Assembly: GCF_005047355.1 (NCBI RefSeq)
Contig: NZ_SUMC01000052.1
Coordinates: 1-58,109, forward strand
Length of the DNA: 58,109 bases
Reading direction: 5' to 3'
Source of the DNA: Actinacidiphila oryziradicis
Lineage (GTDB): Bacteria; Actinomycetota; Actinomycetes; Streptomycetales; Streptomycetaceae
In this document: in pieces, positions 7,607-16,211 of the stretch
Layout: each line of letters begins with the position of its first letter
How positions within the stretch are numbered: the first letter of the stretch is position 1
Made by a program: the position numbers and the translations under genes
The notes under the pieces: generated by a model
The model's input: only the letters and a program-made list of their open reading frames with translations
Database searches by the model: none
Told to the model about the DNA's origin: nothing

Positions 7607-8563
7607 ATGAGCCAGACCATCCCACCGTCGGCGGCCGTACATCCCGGCCAGCCGCCGGCCATCCGCGCGCCCCGCCGCCCGTGGCGGCGCTCCACCCGAG
7701 AGGCGCTGACCGCGTACGCGTTCGTCGGCCCCTTCATGATCCTGTTCGCCCTGCTGCTCGTGGTCCCCCTGGGCTACGCCGGCTACCTCAGCCTGTTCCG
7801 GTCGCAACTGGTCGGCGGTAACGTCTTCGCCGGCCTGGGCAACTACCGACAGGCGCTGGACGATCCGCTGTTCCGGGAGGGCGTGCTGCGGATGGCGCGC
7901 TTCCTGGTCATCCAGGTGCCCGTCATGCTGGTCGCCGCGCTGCTCTTCGCCCTCGCCCTGGACAGCGGCCGGCTGCGCTTCCCGCGTCTCATCCGGCTCG
8001 GCATCTTCGTGCCGTACGCGATCCCCAGCGTCATCGCCGCGCTCATGTGGGGCTACCTGTACGGCCCGGACTTCGGCCCGTTCGCCCAACTGGCCAGGGA
8101 TGTCGGCTTGGGCGCCCCCGGATTCCTCACCCCGCACTGGATTCTCGCCTCCCTCGCCAACATCGTGACCTGGGAGTTCATCGGCTACAACATGATCATC
8201 ATGTTCGCCGCCCTCCAGTCGGTCTCGCCCACGCTGTACGAGGCGGCGGCCATGGACGGCGCCGGCGCCCTGCGCGTCGCCTGGTACATCAAGATCCCCG
8301 CGATCCGGCCGGCGCTGATGCTCAGCGTGATCTTCTCGGTGATCGGCACCTTCCAGCTCTTCAACGAGCCCAAGCTGCTGTCCGCGATCGCGCCGCAGGC
8401 CATCAGCACCTCGTACACCCCGAACATGTACGCCTACACGCTCGTCTTCACCAACCAGGAAGTGAACTACTCCTCGGCCGTCTCCTTCCTGCTCGGCGCG
8501 GTGATCGTCGTCGTCTCCTACGTCGTTCAACTCGCGTCCCAACGGAAGGCCCGCCGGTCATGA
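7607..8563 (+). CDS. ABC sugar transporter permease 1 (MalF-like)
   Basis: This 318-aa integral membrane protein has about six hydrophobic segments. The cytoplasmic EAA loop (YEAAAMDGAGALRVAWYIKIP) that contacts the ATPase is intact. The start at 7607 (MSQTIPP) was chosen because AGGGGGAAGG lies just upstream; an earlier in-frame ATG at 7553 would place coding sequence across the stem-loop. The stop overlaps the next permease start (ATGA). With its partner at 8560 it forms the membrane channel of the galactoside importer. Confidence 0.87.
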   Translation: MSQTIPPSAAVHPGQPPAIRAPRRPWRRSTREALTAYAFVGPFMILFALLLVVPLGYAGYLSLFRSQLVGGNVFAGLGNYRQALDDPLFREGVLRMARFLVIQVPVMLVAALLFALALDSGRLRFPRLIRLGIFVPYAIPSVIAALMWGYLYGPDFGPFAQLARDVGLGAPGFLTPHWILASLANIVTWEFIGYNMIIMFAALQSVSPTLYEAAAMDGAGALRVAWYIKIPAIRPALMLSVIFSVIGTFQLFNEPKLLSAIAPQAISTSYTPNMYAYTLVFTNQEVNYSSAVSFLLGAVIVVVSYVVQLASQRKARRS

Positions 8564-9444
8564 CCAGCAAAACCACTCCCGCTCCCACCCCGGCTGCGAC
8601 CCCCCGCCGCAGCAATCTGCTCACCCTGGTGATGCTGGCGTGCCTGGTGTACTTCCTGCTGCCGCTGTTCTGGCTCTTCGTCTCCGCCACCAAGGACAAC
8701 GGCTCACTGTTCTCGACGTTCGGGCTGTGGTTCGGCGGCGGCTTCCACCTCTTCGGCAACCTCCACGACGTATTCACCTACGACGGTGGCATCTACGGCC
8801 GGTGGCTCCTCAACACCGCGCTCTACGCCGGGGTCAGCTCGGTCGGGTCGGCCCTGCTGGCGGCGCTGGGCGGCTACGCCTTCGCCAAGTTCCGCTTCCC
8901 GGGCCGCAATCTGCTCTTCTCCATCGTGCTGGGCTCGATCATGGTGCCCAGCACCGTGCTGACCATTCCGACGTATCTGCTGTTCAGCAAGATCGGCCTG
9001 GTCAACACTCCCTTCGCGGTCATCATCCCGATGCTGCTGAGTCCCTTCGGCATCTACCTGATGCGGGTGTACGCCGACGGCGCGGTACCGGACAGCCTCA
9101 TCGACGCCGCACGGATGGACGGAGCCGGCGCGTTCCGCACCTTCCGGCAGGTGGGGTTCCGTCTGATGATGCCGGGATTCGTCACTGTCCTGCTCTTCCA
9201 GCTCGTGGGCAGCTGGAACAATTACTTCCTGCCACTGATCATGCTCAACGACCCGAAGCTGTACCCCGTGACCATCGGGCTCGCCCAGTGGCAGGCCCAG
9301 GCGAGCGGCCTTGGCGGCGCACAGGCCCTCTTCTCGATCGTCCTCACCGGATCACTCGTCTCGATCCTCCCGCTGATCGCGGCCTTCCTCCTTCTGCAGC
9401 GCTACTGGCAGGGCGGACTAGCCACCGGCTCCGTCAAGGACTGA
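8560..9444 (+). CDS. ABC sugar transporter permease 2 (MalG-like)
   Basis: This 294-aa membrane protein belongs to the carbohydrate ABC permease class. It has a short Thr/Pro-rich N terminus, six predicted membrane segments and the EAA-loop equivalent IDAARMDGAGAFRTFRQVGF. It is translationally coupled to the first permease by a 4-base overlap. No ATP-binding gene follows; in streptomycetes such importers often share the general ATPase MsiK (established for maltose, cellobiose and other systems), which presumably applies here. It is followed by a convergent toxin gene. Confidence 0.87.
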   Translation: MTSKTTPAPTPAATPRRSNLLTLVMLACLVYFLLPLFWLFVSATKDNGSLFSTFGLWFGGGFHLFGNLHDVFTYDGGIYGRWLLNTALYAGVSSVGSALLAALGGYAFAKFRFPGRNLLFSIVLGSIMVPSTVLTIPTYLLFSKIGLVNTPFAVIIPMLLSPFGIYLMRVYADGAVPDSLIDAARMDGAGAFRTFRQVGFRLMMPGFVTVLLFQLVGSWNNYFLPLIMLNDPKLYPVTIGLAQWQAQASGLGGAQALFSIVLTGSLVSILPLIAAFLLLQRYWQGGLATGSVKD

Positions 9445-9497
9445 CCGTGCGCTCTGCCGGTCCCGGATCACGCGTCGCCTCCTTGGGCGGCGTCGGG

Positions 9498-9932
9498 TCA
9501 GCGGTCGGTCGGCAGGATGCGAAACGCGGTGAGCCCAGGGGTCAGGGGGATGATCGCGCGGTAGTCGCGCTGGTCAAGGGTGAAGATGCGGTTGGTCTTG
9601 TACCTGTCTGCGAGGACTACGCCGACTGCGTCCGCCAGGTCCAGCCGCAATCCTTCGTACTTCCTGCGCACGTCGTGAGCCACGACGAGGTCTGCGGGTT
9701 TCAGCTCTGCCAGTTTGTACTGGCCGTCTGCCATGCGAGAGTTCAGCGCTTCCATGACTTGCATCGCTGCCGGGAAGCCGAGATCTCTGTGCACCAGGTG
9801 GTCCAACTCGGTGAGGACCAGTGGGGAGATCGCGAGGATTTCTCGCTCGATGATCTCTGCGGCATCGCGGTGAACATGCTGTGCGGCGTCGAAGGCGGCG
9901 TAGAGGGCGGAAGTGTCGGCAACGATGATCAA
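9498..9932 (-). CDS. PIN-domain ribonuclease toxin (VapC-like)
   Basis: This 144-aa PIN protein starts with IIVADTSAL, containing the first metal-binding Asp, followed by a central acidic Glu (LTELDHLV) and the C-terminal LDLADAVGVVLADRY and FTLDQRDYR acidic clusters. The metal site therefore looks intact. Such toxins cleave RNA as Mg-dependent endonucleases. The start is TTG overlapping the antitoxin stop (TTGA), a tight coupling expected for a type II toxin-antitoxin pair. It is convergent with the sugar operon. Confidence 0.85.
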   Translation of the reverse strand: MIIVADTSALYAAFDAAQHVHRDAAEIIEREILAISPLVLTELDHLVHRDLGFPAAMQVMEALNSRMADGQYKLAELKPADLVVAHDVRRKYEGLRLDLADAVGVVLADRYKTNRIFTLDQRDYRAIIPLTPGLTAFRILPTDR

Positions 9933-10171
9933 CGGCGGGCCGCGCGCTCTTTGATGTGCTCGTACAGCATGTCGTCCATTGCCTCGGCGGTGAGCGCGCG
10001 CCCGCTGTTGAAGACGGGCAACTGGTGGCTCTGCTTGGGCCGCGCCGAATTTTCGAGCAGCATCGCGATGCCCCGCCGTATGAGTTCAGCTTTGCTGACG
10101 CCTGTGGCGGAAGACTCGGCGTCCAAGCGCAGCTCGAGCTCTTCCGGAAGGTACACAGTCGTCTTTATCAT
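9929..10171 (-). CDS. Ribbon-helix-helix antitoxin (VapB-like)
   Basis: This protein of about 80 aa starts at MIKTTVYLPEELELRLD, the beta strand and first helix of a ribbon-helix-helix fold. GVSKAELIRRGIAMLLE follows as the second helix. The C-terminal tail, rich in charged residues, would wrap the PIN toxin encoded directly downstream. An upstream in-frame start adds nine residues but disrupts the expected N-terminal strand. It is expected to autorepress its own promoter with the toxin. Confidence 0.82.
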   Translation of the reverse strand: MIKTTVYLPEELELRLDAESSATGVSKAELIRRGIAMLLENSARPKQSHQLPVFNSGRALTAEAMDDMLYEHIKERAARR

Positions 10172-10353
10172 GAACGTAGGGTACCACCTGCCATACATCT
10201 GCGCGGTTCCGTGCTGCTGCCGCTGGGCGGCGCGGGGGCCACAGGGCCGGGGCGCCCGGCACGGTCAGCGTGGTGATGCGTTGGGCGCCGTCGGCGGCCC
10301 CCGGGCTTGCCGAGGAGTTCTGGTGCCGGTAGAGCTGTGCGCCAGGTTCGGGA

Positions 10354-11301
10354 TCAGCTGACCAGACATGCCGCCAGGAACGCCGCGAACTCCAGGTAGA
10401 ACAGCTTCCAGATCAGCATGTAATAGCGCTTCACCGCCCGCTGGTCAGTGCCGTCCACACGGACGCCCACGATCCACAGTGCCAGCAGGGCCGCCGCATG
10501 GCACGCGGTGAAGACGGCGGGGTTCACGCCCCCCACACCGAGCCACACCGCTGCCGGCGCCCCCAGATAGCACAGGGTCAGGATGATCCGGCACAGGGTG
10601 AGGGTCCTGGCAGGGCCGAGCCTGATCGCGATGGTCGAGATGTCGTTCGTGCGGTCGCCGGCGACGTCGGGGATGTCCTTCATAAGCGCGATGACGACAA
10701 CGAAACCGATCATGAACAGGACGAAGAGGACGAGGGAGCCCGGTAGCCGCGGGTGGCCCGTCAGGGCCGCGGAGAAGGTGAGCTGGATCCCGATGTTGCC
10801 CACGATCGCGCGGGCGATGATGATCGAGGAGGCCGCGTAGGAGGGGAACCGCTTCAGGCGGACGGGCGGCAGCGAATAGCAGGTTCCGATGACGAAGATC
10901 GTGGCGATCGTCGCGAACAGATAGGGACCCTGCAGGGCGGATGCGACGAGTGCCAGGGTGCCGGAGACGGTCACGATCAGGACCGCGGTGCGGTAGCGCA
11001 TGCTGCCCGCCGCGAGCGGCAGGTAGGGCTTGTTGATCTGGTCGATCTCGATATCGGTGAGCTGGTTGAGACCGACGATGTAGAGGTTGACGGCCAGGCT
11101 CGCGAAGAGCGCGGTAGCCAGGACCGGCCAGCTCTGACGTCCCGCGCTGTGGGCCGCGAGGAGATACAGGACGCATACGGCGAGCGAGGTGCCGATGATG
11201 GTGTGGGGGCGGGTGAATTCCCACCAGGCCCGCAGGGTGGCCGGTGGTGCGTCAGCGGTGACGGATGAGGAGTCCGGGGTGACGAAGGATCTACGGTTCA
11301 T
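10354..11301 (-). CDS. UbiA-family membrane prenyltransferase
   Basis: This 315-aa polytopic protein has the two aspartate motifs of UbiA enzymes: NQLTDIEID (Asn79, Asp83, Asp87) and DIPDVAGD around residue 210, which bind Mg-prenyl diphosphate. The closest recalled groups are homogentisate phytyl/geranylgeranyl transferases and related aromatic prenyltransferases, so it should attach an isoprenoid to an aromatic or quinone acceptor in the membrane. A GGAGGAG ribosome site precedes the start. It follows an NTF2-like and an M24 peptidase gene on the same strand. The acceptor is not identifiable from the sequence. Confidence 0.85.
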   Translation of the reverse strand: MNRRSFVTPDSSSVTADAPPATLRAWWEFTRPHTIIGTSLAVCVLYLLAAHSAGRQSWPVLATALFASLAVNLYIVGLNQLTDIEIDQINKPYLPLAAGSMRYRTAVLIVTVSGTLALVASALQGPYLFATIATIFVIGTCYSLPPVRLKRFPSYAASSIIIARAIVGNIGIQLTFSAALTGHPRLPGSLVLFVLFMIGFVVVIALMKDIPDVAGDRTNDISTIAIRLGPARTLTLCRIILTLCYLGAPAAVWLGVGGVNPAVFTACHAAALLALWIVGVRVDGTDQRAVKRYYMLIWKLFYLEFAAFLAACLVS

Positions 11302-11431
11302 CGGTGTCGTGCTCCTCCGCGGGTAGGACGCCGGCCTCCGGACTCCGCGGTGCTTGCACTGGAGGCGGCTGACGTGGTGTGAGTCTCCTCTGTCCTACCC
11401 GGAAGAGGAGCACCTTCACCCGGACGGGGTG

Positions 11432-11881
11432 TCAGGCCGCGCCCTGGACGTCTTCGTGCAGATGCACGATGAGCCATCCGTCGCCGCCGCGCCGCAGGAC
11501 GGCCGTGTTGCGCACCAGCTCCGGCGGGAGGGCGTGGTAATCGACCCTCAGCCAGTACCGGGCCACGGCCAGGGCGCCGAAGACGTCGATGATGTGGCCG
11601 TACGGCGTCAGCCCGGATTCCCGGCGGCCCCCGTCGGCGGTGGGACGGTTGTCGCGGACGTGGTCCAGTTCGGCCTTCCCCTGCAGCAGTGCGGGGGTCG
11701 CGGAGTCCCAGATGGTGGACTCGGGGTCCAGGAAGAAGTCGATGCGCTCACGATCGCCTGTCGGGTAGGCCTGGTACATGCCGGTGATCACCGCCCAGAC
11801 GGCCGCGAGGTCGGCGGGAGCGCCCCCCGGACGGGCGCCCTTGGGTACGGATGCGGCGCTGCTGGACGGTGAAGTGGGCAT
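11432..11881 (-). CDS. NTF2-like (DUF4440/SnoaL-fold) protein
   Basis: This 149-aa protein contains a cone-shaped NTF2-like domain: VWAVITGMYQAYPTGDRERIDFFLDPESTIWDS, then GLTPYGHIIDVFGALAVARYWL and WLIVHLHEDVQ near the end (shown in short pieces). DUF4440 relatives include SgcJ/EcaC-type proteins of natural-product pathways. The start at 11881 is preferred over 11899 because AAGGA lies seven bases upstream of it. It sits between an M24 peptidase and a UbiA prenyltransferase, suggesting a shared pathway (inference). Confidence 0.68.
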   Translation of the reverse strand: MPTSPSSSAASVPKGARPGGAPADLAAVWAVITGMYQAYPTGDRERIDFFLDPESTIWDSATPALLQGKAELDHVRDNRPTADGGRRESGLTPYGHIIDVFGALAVARYWLRVDYHALPPELVRNTAVLRRGGDGWLIVHLHEDVQGAA

Positions 11882-11931
11882 GACTGAGTCCTTGTTCATG
11901 GGTGCGGGGGGCGTGAGGGACGTCAGGCGCG

Positions 11932-13059
11932 TCAGGGGAGGAGGGGGAGTGCGGCCAGTCCGCGGGAGGTGCGGTTGAGCCGCTCACCGCCGTCCTCGGT
12001 ACAGATCACGATGTCCTCGATCCGGGCCCCGTACCGGCCGGGGAGATAGATGCCCGGCTCGACGGAGAAGGCCATGCCCGGCTCCAGGGGCAGGCTGGAT
12101 CCGGCGACGATGTACGGCTCCTCGTGGGTTTCCAGGCCGATTCCGTGGCCGGTGCGGTGGATGAAGTACGGGCCGTAGCCGGCGTCGCTGATGATGTCCC
12201 GGCCGATGGCGTCCAGGTCCGAGGCGGTGATGCCGGGCCGCACGGCATCGGTCTGGGCGATCTGGGCGCCCAGCAGCACCTTGTGCAGACGGCTGAACTC
12301 CTCCGGCGGCGTGCCCAGGGTGTAGACGCGGGTGGAGTCGGAGCAGTAGCCGTCCCGGGTGGTGCCGCCGATGTCGACGACGACGGGGTCGCCGGGGCGG
12401 ATCACCCGGTCGGACAGCTCGTGGTGCGGGCTGGCGCTGTTGGGCCCGGAGCCGACGATCACGAAGTCGGCGCGGACATGACCCTCCGCGATCATCGCGT
12501 CGGCGATGTCGCGTCCGACCTCGCGCTCGGTGCGTCCGGCCCGCAGCCATTCGCCCATGCGCGAGTGCACCCGGTCGATGGCCGCCCCGGCCAGCCGCAG
12601 AGCCTGGATCTCCTGCGGGGTCTTGCGGATCCGCAGCTCATTCAGCACGCTTCCGGCGAGCTCCTGCCGGGCGCCCGGCAGAGCGTCGCGGAAGGTGAGC
12701 GACTTCTCGGCCCACATGTGGTTGTCGACGCCGACGCGGGCGAGCGAGGAGGGCAGCCGGGCGGCGACGACGGCGTAGGGGTCCTCGGTCTCGCTCCAGC
12801 CGGTGATCTCAAGGCCCAGACCGCCGGCCGGGGACGCCTGGGCGGCGGGCTGTTCCAGGGCGGGTACGAGCAGGAAGGGCTCCCCTTCGGCAGGCACAAC
12901 CAGGCAGGTGAGCCGTTCCAGTGGGAGCGCGTCGTAGCCGGTCAGATAGCGCAGGTCGGCGCCCGGCGAGATCAGCAGGGCGTCGAGCCCTGCAGCGGCC
13001 GCGGCCTCGCGGGCCCGGCCGAGGCGGCCGTCCGGGGGCGGGGGAAAGGGATCGGTCAT
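11932..13059 (-). CDS. Xaa-Pro aminopeptidase-like M24 metallopeptidase
   Basis: This 375-aa protein has a creatinase-like N-terminal domain and a pita-bread C-terminal catalytic domain. The expected five metal ligands are visible in VVDIGGTTRDGYCSDSTRVY (two Asp), HRTGHGIGLETHE (His), FSVEPGIY (Glu) and ARIEDIVI (Glu). It probably removes N-terminal residues before proline or acts on a small amide. The start at 13059 (MTDPFPPPPDGR) is preferred because the domain begins there, though no good ribosome site precedes it. It is the first gene of a same-strand run into the NTF2-like and UbiA genes. Confidence 0.85.
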   Translation of the reverse strand: MTDPFPPPPDGRLGRAREAAAAAGLDALLISPGADLRYLTGYDALPLERLTCLVVPAEGEPFLLVPALEQPAAQASPAGGLGLEITGWSETEDPYAVVAARLPSSLARVGVDNHMWAEKSLTFRDALPGARQELAGSVLNELRIRKTPQEIQALRLAGAAIDRVHSRMGEWLRAGRTEREVGRDIADAMIAEGHVRADFVIVGSGPNSASPHHELSDRVIRPGDPVVVDIGGTTRDGYCSDSTRVYTLGTPPEEFSRLHKVLLGAQIAQTDAVRPGITASDLDAIGRDIISDAGYGPYFIHRTGHGIGLETHEEPYIVAGSSLPLEPGMAFSVEPGIYLPGRYGARIEDIVICTEDGGERLNRTSRGLAALPLLP

Positions 13060-13222
13060 AGCACTGTTGTACGGGTGAGTGATCACCCAGGCAAGGGCGA
13101 CCCCGACCCGCCCGGTTCCCCCGGCCCGGAAGGCCGACGGTCGTCGCGGGCATCCGGCTCGGCGCATGCTGACGCCCGGATTCCGGGGCGAGGCGGTCGC
13201 GTACGGCCTACGAGCCCCTCGG

Positions 13223-13603
13223 TCACGCCGTTACCGGTAGCAGCGGGACACCGAAGCCCTTGTACGCCTCAGGCCTGGTGGTGGCGATTTCCCATCCCGT
13301 TGCGAGCGACGCTGTCACCGCATGGAGTACCGGCCAGCCTTCCGGGGGCCACAGGGTTTGGGCGATCCGGCCCGCCGTGTCCGCTCCGATTTGGTCGAGC
13401 GCCTGCACCTCCATCGCTGCCAGTTGCGCGACATGGGTGGAGACGGCAGGGCGCTGCCTCGCCGCCTCGGCCAGGCATACGGCGGGGACGACGATGACGA
13501 AGAGCGGGTCCTGGTGTGCGTGGACGACGTAGCCGGAGAGAGCTCGGTGCCCTGCTCCGACTGCGGCGAGGGCATGGTGGTCGAAGATGATTCCGACGCT
13601 CAC
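13223..13603 (-). CDS. Degenerate PIN-like protein, toxin partner
   Basis: The 126-aa product starts at a GTG that overlaps the upstream antitoxin stop (GTGA). The overall pattern follows PIN toxins: IIFDHHAL at the start, CLAEAARQ centrally and a C-terminal VLHAVTASLATGWEIATTRPEAY. However, the usual Asp before the A-x-x-A-L helix is His (LHAV), and the Asp of the T-x-D motif is Arg (TTRPEAY). Only the first Asp and the central Glu of the metal site seem kept, so nuclease activity is doubtful. It may be a regulatory or decoy relative. A toxin role rests on context. Confidence 0.62.
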   Translation of the reverse strand: MSVGIIFDHHALAAVGAGHRALSGYVVHAHQDPLFVIVVPAVCLAEAARQRPAVSTHVAQLAAMEVQALDQIGADTAGRIAQTLWPPEGWPVLHAVTASLATGWEIATTRPEAYKGFGVPLLPVTA

Positions 13604-13884
13604 GCGGCGGCTCCTCGACGGGCGGCGGCCCTCGCTTTGGTTGCCGCGATCATGCCTGCGGCCTCTTCCCACTCCGCTTCGGTGAAGTCCTCACCGCCGA
13701 GGATGTTCTCCACCACGTAAGCCCGCGCCCGCTCGGCTGCCTTCTCGCGCTCCATGCGGCTGCGCAGGGTTTCGTTGATTATTGCCGAGACCGATGCGGC
13801 ACCTCCCCGTTCCACGAGCGACTGCACCTCGGACAGCAGGTCGGGGTCAAGGGTGACGGAGATCGGCTTCTTCGCGGCAGTCAT
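13600..13884 (-). CDS. Ribbon-helix-helix antitoxin-like protein
   Basis: This 94-aa protein opens with KKPISVTLDPDLLSEVQSLV, the strand and first helix of an RHH DNA-binding domain, followed by ASVSAIINETLRSRME. The C-terminal half is acidic then Ala/Arg-rich, as in antitoxins that cap a toxin. Its last codon overlaps the start of the PIN-like gene, so the two are co-translated. Upstream, 13885-13925 holds ATGGCAATGCCATGG-like inverted sequence that could be its operator. Confidence 0.75.
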   Translation of the reverse strand: MTAAKKPISVTLDPDLLSEVQSLVERGGAASVSAIINETLRSRMEREKAAERARAYVVENILGGEDFTEAEWEEAAGMIAATKARAAARRGAAA

Positions 13885-14081
13885 GATGCGATGCTATCGC
13901 ATGGCAATGCCATGGAATGTGATTGGCGCCCGATCAGGCAGGATCGGCCGCGGCCGGTGGTTGAGAGCAGGGGATCGGACGCGAAGATCGGCATCACCGT
14001 CCGCCCGAGTTTGTCGTCGCTGGGCAGGCAGGCCCTCGATTCGCCGGACGGCGTGTGGAGACCGAGGTGGCGCGGGCGGGT

Positions 14082-14585
14082 CTATTCGGGTGTTCGTCGT
14101 CCGCCGGGCGCTCGGCCGCCTGGGTCGCGTTCTTCGTTGTCGAGGTCGCGGAGGCGTTGCAGTGCCGGGATCGCGGCGGCCAGCGCGGCGGCTTCGTCGG
14201 CGGGGAGCTTGCCGATCAGCTGCGCGAATGCTTCAGCCCCTGCTCGCCGCCGGTTCTGAAGGTAGTCCAGGCCGTCGGGGGTGAGTGCGACGAGCGCGAC
14301 GCGCTTGTCGGTGGGGTCGCTTTGTCGTTCGACGAGGCCGCTGCGTTCCAGAGCGGTGACGAGTGCGGTCACTGACGGTTGGGTGACGCCTTCGATCGCG
14401 GCCAGGTCGGTGATCCGCCGGGGGCCGGTGCGGTCCAGGGTGGACAGGGTCGAGAGCGAGGTCAGGCTCATGTCACGCGGTACTCGTCGCAGCATCGAGC
14501 CGAGCAGCTCATAGACCGCCGAGGCGGAGTCGGTCGCGCTGTCGGGGCGTTGGATCCTTCGCGGCGAGGCGGGCTGACTGCTCAT
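14082..14585 (-). CDS. MarR-family regulator of the adjacent exporter
   Basis: This 167-aa winged-helix protein begins at MSSQPASPRR. The MarR core contains RRITDLAAIEGVTQPSVTALV as recognition region, then SGLVERQSDPTDKRVALVALTPDG as the wing with the conserved D-x-x-D/KR. The Pro/Gly/Arg-rich tail is disordered. The gene is divergent from an MFS exporter at 14847, the usual drug-efflux control layout. An AT-rich palindrome lies in the shared promoter at 14679-14702. Confidence 0.83.
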   Translation of the reverse strand: MSSQPASPRRIQRPDSATDSASAVYELLGSMLRRVPRDMSLTSLSTLSTLDRTGPRRITDLAAIEGVTQPSVTALVTALERSGLVERQSDPTDKRVALVALTPDGLDYLQNRRRAGAEAFAQLIGKLPADEAAALAAAIPALQRLRDLDNEERDPGGRAPGGRRTPE

Positions 14586-14678
14586 ATATGGAGCATAGCC
14601 GCGTCTATATGGATCTTCTATGTACTTGGCCGGCCGCCGGTCGCCGGACCAGCGGTTGGTGGTTACATCTATAGTGCA

Positions 14679-14702
14679 TTGACGGTCTATATAAACAGTC
14701 AA
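14679..14702. promoter_or_regulatory. 24-bp palindromic operator in the MarR/MFS promoter
   Basis: This imperfect palindrome runs from TTGAC to GTCAA around a central TATATA; 20 of 24 positions are symmetric. Two further TATATGGA direct elements lie at about 14585-14611 next to the MarR start. The 14586-14846 interval is unusually AT-rich for this genome and holds no gene. The palindrome fits a MarR dimer site covering both promoters. Confidence 0.65.
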
Positions 14703-14846
14703 TACGGTAGGGGCATCAGCGAGCGCTGTGCGCATCGATCGACAGGTTGAACGCACTCAGTGCGCGCCCGATGGCAGAGGAGGAACTGTGAGGCGTATCG
14801 GATCTCTGCGGCACTGCCGCGCCACTGCCCGCAGGGGCGGTGGCTC

Positions 14847-16199
14847 ATGAGTCATACCCACAGCGCTCATCCGGGGCATGCGGATACGCCGAGCCCGTTC
14901 CGTCAGCCGAAGGCGGTCTGGGCGGTCGCCTTCGCCTGCGTGATCTCCTTCATGGGCATCGGGCTCGTCGATCCGATCCTGCCGTCGCTGGCCAGCAAGC
15001 TGAAGGCCAGCCCGAGCCAGGTGGAGTTGCTGTTCACCAGCTATCTGGTGGTCACCGCGGTCGCGATGCTTGTCACCGGCTGGGTCTCCAGCCTGCTTGG
15101 GGCCAAGCGCACGCTGCTCACCGGCCTGGTCCTGATAGTGGTCTTCTCCACGATCGCCGGCACCAGTGGCAGCATCGGGGAGATCGTCGGATTCCGGGCC
15201 GGCTGGGGTCTGGGGAACGCGTTGTTCATCGCGACGTCGTTGGCGGTGATCGTCGGCTCGGCCAGCGGCGGCTTCGGCGGCGCGATCGTGCTCTACGAAA
15301 CAGCACTCGGCATAGGGATTGCCTGCGGGCCTCTGCTGGGCGGGCTGCTGGGCAATGTGAGCTGGCGCGGACCGTTCTTCGGCGTGGCCGTCCTCATGCT
15401 GATCGCGCTGGTCGCTACCGCGGCCCTGGTCCCCGCGACCCCGAAGCCTGAGCAGCGCTCTTCGATCACCGAACCCCTCAAGGCGCTGCGGCACCGCAGC
15501 CTGGCCACCACCAGCGTCACCGGCCTGCTGTACAACTGGGCCTTCTTCACCATCCTCGGCTACGCCCCGTTCCTGATGAATCTGTCACCGCTCAAGCTCG
15601 GTGGCGTGTTCTGCGCCTGGGGTGTACTGGTCGCGCTCTTCGCCGTCTTCGGCGCCCCCGCGCTCAAGGCCCGCTTCGGCACGCCCCGCACGCTGTACGC
15701 GAACCTGGTGCTGATGGCGGTCGATTCGCTGGTGATCGGCATCTTTCCCGACCACCGCTCGGTCGTCATCGGGGCGACGATCGTCTCCGGCATCTTCATC
15801 GGCGTCAACAACACCCTGGTCACCACCGCGGTCATGATCATCGCGCCGGTGCCACGGCCCGTCGCCTCGGCCACCTACGGGTTTGTCCGGTTCATCGGCG
15901 GCGGCCTCGCCCCTTACGTGGCGGGCAAGCTGGTCGAGCGCTACAACACCCACGTCCCGTTCATCCTCGGTGCGGTCACCCTCGCGGCCGGCGCCGTAGT
16001 GCTCAGCACCGTGCACCGAGCCTTGGACGAGGCTGACGCCGAGGAGGCCCAGCCGGGGCCCTCCCATGAACGTGTCGACGCCGAACAGGCCGCGCGGGAC
16101 ATACCCGGGCTCCCTGAGGAGGCCGTCCTCGCCGAAGAGGCATTGACCGAAGACCGCACCCGCAATGACGCCGCCCTGAACGACCGAATCGTGCCGTGA
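14847..16199 (+). CDS. MFS exporter (12 membrane segments)
   Basis: This 450-aa major facilitator protein has an N-terminal His-rich tail and the segment FACVISFMGIGLVDPILPSL, a DHA1 drug/proton-antiporter-like first helix. The loop 2-3 motif is modified (GWVSSLLGAKRTLL). The C-terminal 50 residues are acidic and cytoplasmic. The start at 14847 (MSHTHSAHPG) was chosen over upstream in-frame starts because it begins the conserved protein. Likely substrate is a small toxic compound sensed by the divergent MarR protein. A universal stress gene follows after 12 bases. Confidence 0.82.
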   Translation: MSHTHSAHPGHADTPSPFRQPKAVWAVAFACVISFMGIGLVDPILPSLASKLKASPSQVELLFTSYLVVTAVAMLVTGWVSSLLGAKRTLLTGLVLIVVFSTIAGTSGSIGEIVGFRAGWGLGNALFIATSLAVIVGSASGGFGGAIVLYETALGIGIACGPLLGGLLGNVSWRGPFFGVAVLMLIALVATAALVPATPKPEQRSSITEPLKALRHRSLATTSVTGLLYNWAFFTILGYAPFLMNLSPLKLGGVFCAWGVLVALFAVFGAPALKARFGTPRTLYANLVLMAVDSLVIGIFPDHRSVVIGATIVSGIFIGVNNTLVTTAVMIIAPVPRPVASATYGFVRFIGGGLAPYVAGKLVERYNTHVPFILGAVTLAAGAVVLSTVHRALDEADAEEAQPGPSHERVDAEQAARDIPGLPEEAVLAEEALTEDRTRNDAALNDRIVP

Positions 16200-16211
16200 G
16201 CTGAGCCGAAC

